From positions 16,997-80,996 of the forward strand of contig JAXMOZ010000006.1 in the NCBI GenBank assembly GCA_034382075.1: DNA of 64,000 nt, written 5' to 3'. Below are positions 61,849-64,000 of the stretch, in pieces; position 1 is the first letter of the stretch; each line of letters starts with the position of its first letter. This DNA is from JAEULH01 sp034382075. Its GTDB lineage: Bacteria > Pseudomonadota > Alphaproteobacteria > Rhodospirillales > Defluviicoccaceae. The notes beneath the pieces were generated by a model. That model saw only the letters and a program-made list of their open reading frames with translations. It was not told where the DNA came from and made no database searches. Position numbers and translations under genes: made by a program.

Positions 61849-63345
61849 TCAGGCGGATCTGGCGATGGGCTGGTCGTTGGCGGTCATCGCGCGGTATGCG
61901 GCGGCGGCGGCCGGCTCGATGTACTGGCCGGCGAAGTCCTCGAGGACGGTGATCCCGGCCTCGGCCAGCCGCTCCTTCGGGCAGCGGCCGATCTTTGCGG
62001 CGAGCACCACCGGCACGCCGTCGAGGGCGGCGATGGTGTGCTCGAGCGCGTCGTCGTCGCCGTCGCCGCCCTGGCAGTAGCTCGCGGCGCGGCGGTGGCC
62101 GATCAGGCGCACGCCGTTGCCGTCGACCTCGTAGATCTGGAACTCGCGGGCGTGGCCGAAGTGCTGGTTCACCCGGCCGCTGCCGCGGGTGCAGACGGCG
62201 ACGAGCAGGCTCTCGGCGTCCGGGGCGGCGGCGAGATGGGCCGAGGCCTCGGCGCTGGCGGCGGCACGGTCGGCAAGCTCGCGGGCGACCAGCCGGCGGT
62301 ACACCTGTCGCTTCACCGGATCGACCACCGGCGGCGGCGCCGCAACGTCGTCTCCAGCGAACTCGGCATTTCGATCCTCGCCCAGCAGGCCCACGGCGTC
62401 GGCCCGGCACTGACGGCAGTGCTTCATCAACGAGGCGTCGCCGCCAAGCCGATCCTGCAGCGCCTTCAACTCCGCGGGAGCCGGGCCACGCTGGCCGGTC
62501 AGCCCGAAGTGGGTCCCATGCGCCGGATCGGAGATCAGCGGCATGATGTTGTGCAGGAACACGCCCCAGCGGCGGACCTCGGCGTTCACCTCCAGGAGGT
62601 GGTCGTCGTTGATGCCGGGGATCAGCACCGAGTTGATCTTGACCAGGACGCCCGCCGCGACCAGCGCGGCGATGCCCTCGCGCTGGCGGGCGAGCAGGAT
62701 CTCGGCCGCGGCCCGCCCGGTCCAGCGCTTGCGCTCGAACGAAACCCACGGGTAGATCCGCGCGGCGATGTCCGGGTCGATGGCGTTCAGGGTCACGGTC
62801 ACGTGGGAGATGTCGAGCTTCTTGATCGCGGCGACGTGGTCCGGCAGGGCGAGGCCGTTCGTCGAAAGGCAGAGCTTGATGTCGGGCAGCGCCGCGGCGA
62901 TCCCCTCGAATGTCTCGAAGGTGGCGCGTGGATTGGCCAGGGCGTCGCCGGGGCCGGCGATGCCGACCACCGACAGTTGCGGCATCTCGGCGGCCACCGC
63001 CAGCACCTTGGCGACCGCCTGCTCGGGCTCGAGCCGCTTGCTGACGACGCCGGGGCGGCTTTCGTTGGCGCAGTCGTACTTCCGGTTGCAGTAGTGGCAC
63101 TGGATGTTGCAGGCCGGGGCCACGGCCACGTGCATCCGGGCGAAATAGTGGTGGGCGTCGGCGCTGTAGCAGGGGTGCTCGGCGATCTTCGCCTGGACGT
63201 CCGCCGGGATCTGCTTGCCCGACGGGGACGCGGTGCCGCAAGCGCTGGCGCACGCCGCGCCGCCGGCAGGCTTGCCGGCCGGACGAAGCCGCTCGGGCGC
63301 GCCGCGGCCCGCGATCGCATCAAGGGAAACCACGGTCCGCTGCAT
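61849..63345 (-). CDS. nifB: Nitrogenase iron-molybdenum cofactor biosynthesis protein NifB
   Basis: NifB builds the NifB-co 8Fe core from two 4Fe clusters in a radical SAM reaction. The protein has 498 residues from the ATG at 63345 (GAGAGGGGC upstream). The radical SAM motif Cys79-x3-Cys83-x2-Cys86 is in PACNIQCHYCNRKYDC. GIAGPGDALANP and LCLSTNGLALP are standard. The C-terminal NifX/NafY-like cofactor domain (about 370-490, AVCTRGSGRVNQHFGHAREF) is present. It is driven by a sigma-54 promoter with two NifA sites. Confidence 0.97.
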   Translation of the reverse strand: MQRTVVSLDAIAGRGAPERLRPAGKPAGGAACASACGTASPSGKQIPADVQAKIAEHPCYSADAHHYFARMHVAVAPACNIQCHYCNRKYDCANESRPGVVSKRLEPEQAVAKVLAVAAEMPQLSVVGIAGPGDALANPRATFETFEGIAAALPDIKLCLSTNGLALPDHVAAIKKLDISHVTVTLNAIDPDIAARIYPWVSFERKRWTGRAAAEILLARQREGIAALVAAGVLVKINSVLIPGINDDHLLEVNAEVRRWGVFLHNIMPLISDPAHGTHFGLTGQRGPAPAELKALQDRLGGDASLMKHCRQCRADAVGLLGEDRNAEFAGDDVAAPPPVVDPVKRQVYRRLVARELADRAAASAEASAHLAAAPDAESLLVAVCTRGSGRVNQHFGHAREFQIYEVDGNGVRLIGHRRAASYCQGGDGDDDALEHTIAALDGVPVVLAAKIGRCPKERLAEAGITVLEDFAGQYIEPAAAAAYRAMTANDQPIARSA

Positions 63346-63398
63346 GCGCCCCTCTCCGACAAGCCGCGGCCGCGATACGCGCCGCACCGGAGAACCAG

Positions 63399-63414
63399 AG
63401 CAACCGCCGTGCCA
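63399..63414 (-). promoter_or_regulatory. Sigma-54 (-24/-12) promoter of nifB
   Basis: On the minus strand the sequence TGGCACGGCGGTTGCT matches the RpoN consensus TGGCAC-N5-TTGCW perfectly. The expected start gives a leader of about 40 nt to the nifB ATG. Confidence 0.93.
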
Positions 63415-63471
63415 AGCGGCTAAGCAATTGTCATTAATGCGCTTTCCTGATTCGCAGGGACGTTTGGAGCA

Positions 63472-63487
63472 TGTGCGGCTTGCGACA
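63472..63487 (-). promoter_or_regulatory. NifA upstream activator sequence 1
   Basis: TGT-N10-ACA (minus strand TGTCGCAAGCCGCACA), about 60-70 bp upstream of the sigma-54 promoter. Confidence 0.9.
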
Positions 63488-63490
63488 TCC

Positions 63491-63506
63491 TGTCGGATAG
63501 TCGACA
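63491..63506 (-). promoter_or_regulatory. NifA upstream activator sequence 2
   Basis: A second TGT-N10-ACA (minus strand TGTCGACTATCCGACA), 3 bp from the first. The two sites would be occupied side by side. Confidence 0.88.
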
Positions 63507-63529
63507 GCGAGGGCCGAACGGACCAAGAC

Positions 63530-63905
63530 GTGGATCGCCGCAACGCGTGCGGCGATGACGAGGATGGCGGGTCGGCCACCCGCGCCCGACGTCATCCTCG
63601 CGCTCGTCGCGAGGATCCACGAGAGCGGAGCCGCAATAACCAAGCCGTGGATCGCCGCAACGAGTGGCAACGAGTGCGGCGATGACGGTCTGGCGGTCTG
63701 GAGCGGGGCCAGTCGTCAATGACCGACGTGGCGATACGCGTCGCTCGTCATAGGCTTCTTCGTCATCCTCGCGCTTGTCGCGAGGATCCACGAGAGCGGA
63801 GCCGCAATAACCAAGCCGTGGATCGCGGCAACAAGTGCGGCGATGACGGGTGGGTGGTGGACGGGCCTCGCTCCGTCATCCTCGCGCTTGTCGCGAGGAT
63901 CGTGC
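63530..63905. repeat. Cluster of family-B-related tandem and palindromic repeats
   Basis: A unit of about 90-100 bp occurs at 63590-63687 and 63762-63849, with a partial third at 63884-63905. It starts GTCATCCTCGCGCT and includes GAGGATCCACGAGAGCGGAG and a GATCGCCGCAACGAGTG palindrome. A related palindrome lies at 63532-63560. No gene is supported from 63507 to the window end at 64000. Confidence 0.8.
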
Positions 63906-64000
63906 GTCCGTGGGGACGCTTTGTCAGTCAGGTGGGGGTCCTGGCCATGTGAAGTCACTGCGCATGAAGCCGAAGGTAACTGCGTCGCCGTGAGGCGGGG

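Noticed and set aside
63530..63905. Possible CRISPR array in the terminal repeat cluster
   Set aside because: Units are long, unequal and palindromic, without regular spacers; they match the family-B dispersed repeats.

Overview
This window is high-GC DNA from a diazotrophic alphaproteobacterium, most likely of the Rhodospirillales. The evidence is gene order (heparinase-purH; rimP-nusA-ylxR-infB-rbfA-truB-rpsO-pnp), an Irr-type Fur regulator with a matching iron control element, an ATP synthase zeta-type inhibitor, a complete cbb3 oxidase cluster, and a nifB-fdxN-nifT cluster behind a NifA/sigma-54 promoter. The species cannot be named from sequence alone.

Layout. 1-12.7 kb: end of a heparinase-like gene, purH, then the translation/transcription operon rimP to pnp with a structured leader before rimP. 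12.8-17.4 kb: a flavin oxidoreductase of the nitronate monooxygenase type, irr, and an iron/oxygen operon (rubrerythrin, a GlpC-like Fe-S protein, DUF3501). 17.4-20.7 kb: a tandem 240 bp duplication carrying dispersed repeats, an SH3 protein, a 2-hydroxyacid dehydrogenase and an EamA transporter. 20.9-28.6 kb: a complete mrp/mnh Na+/H+ antiporter operon (A to G) ending in two universal-stress genes. 28.7-32.3 kb: the zeta inhibitor, an OxyR-like LysR regulator divergent from an FlK-like thioesterase, a broken partial copy of the LysR gene, an XRE regulator and an AT-rich stretch. 32.3-37.4 kb: an rRNA methyltransferase, a two-gene ATPase/DUF4276 cassette and gamma-glutamyltranspeptidase. 37.7-46.2 kb: ccoNOQP-ccoGHIS. 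46.4-52.9 kb: an alpha/beta hydrolase, then a SIR2 + nSTAND-WD40 gene pair divergent from a membrane-anchored receiver protein. 53-59.8 kb: hupE, phoX, an SRAP protein, a thioredoxin-fold protein, a small lipoprotein and an RTX protein, separated by repeats. 60-64 kb: the nifB operon with a ferritin-like gene, then a repeat-filled end.

How the genes work together. The cbb3 oxidase and its maturation genes give high-affinity respiration. Nitrogenase cofactor synthesis (NifB, FdxN, NifT) needs low oxygen, and HupE may supply nickel for hydrogenase or urease. Irr, rubrerythrin and the Fe-S partner protein form an iron and peroxide response unit. Mrp plus UspA proteins fit salt or alkaline stress.

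Two cassettes look like accessory defence or immunity modules. The stronger is SIR2 plus nSTAND-WD40 at 47.3-52.1 kb, with a possible third gene at 52.2-52.9 kb. The other is an ABC/OLD-type ATPase plus a Toprim-like DUF4276 protein at 33.7-35.5 kb. At least three dispersed repeat families fill most of the larger intergenic gaps.
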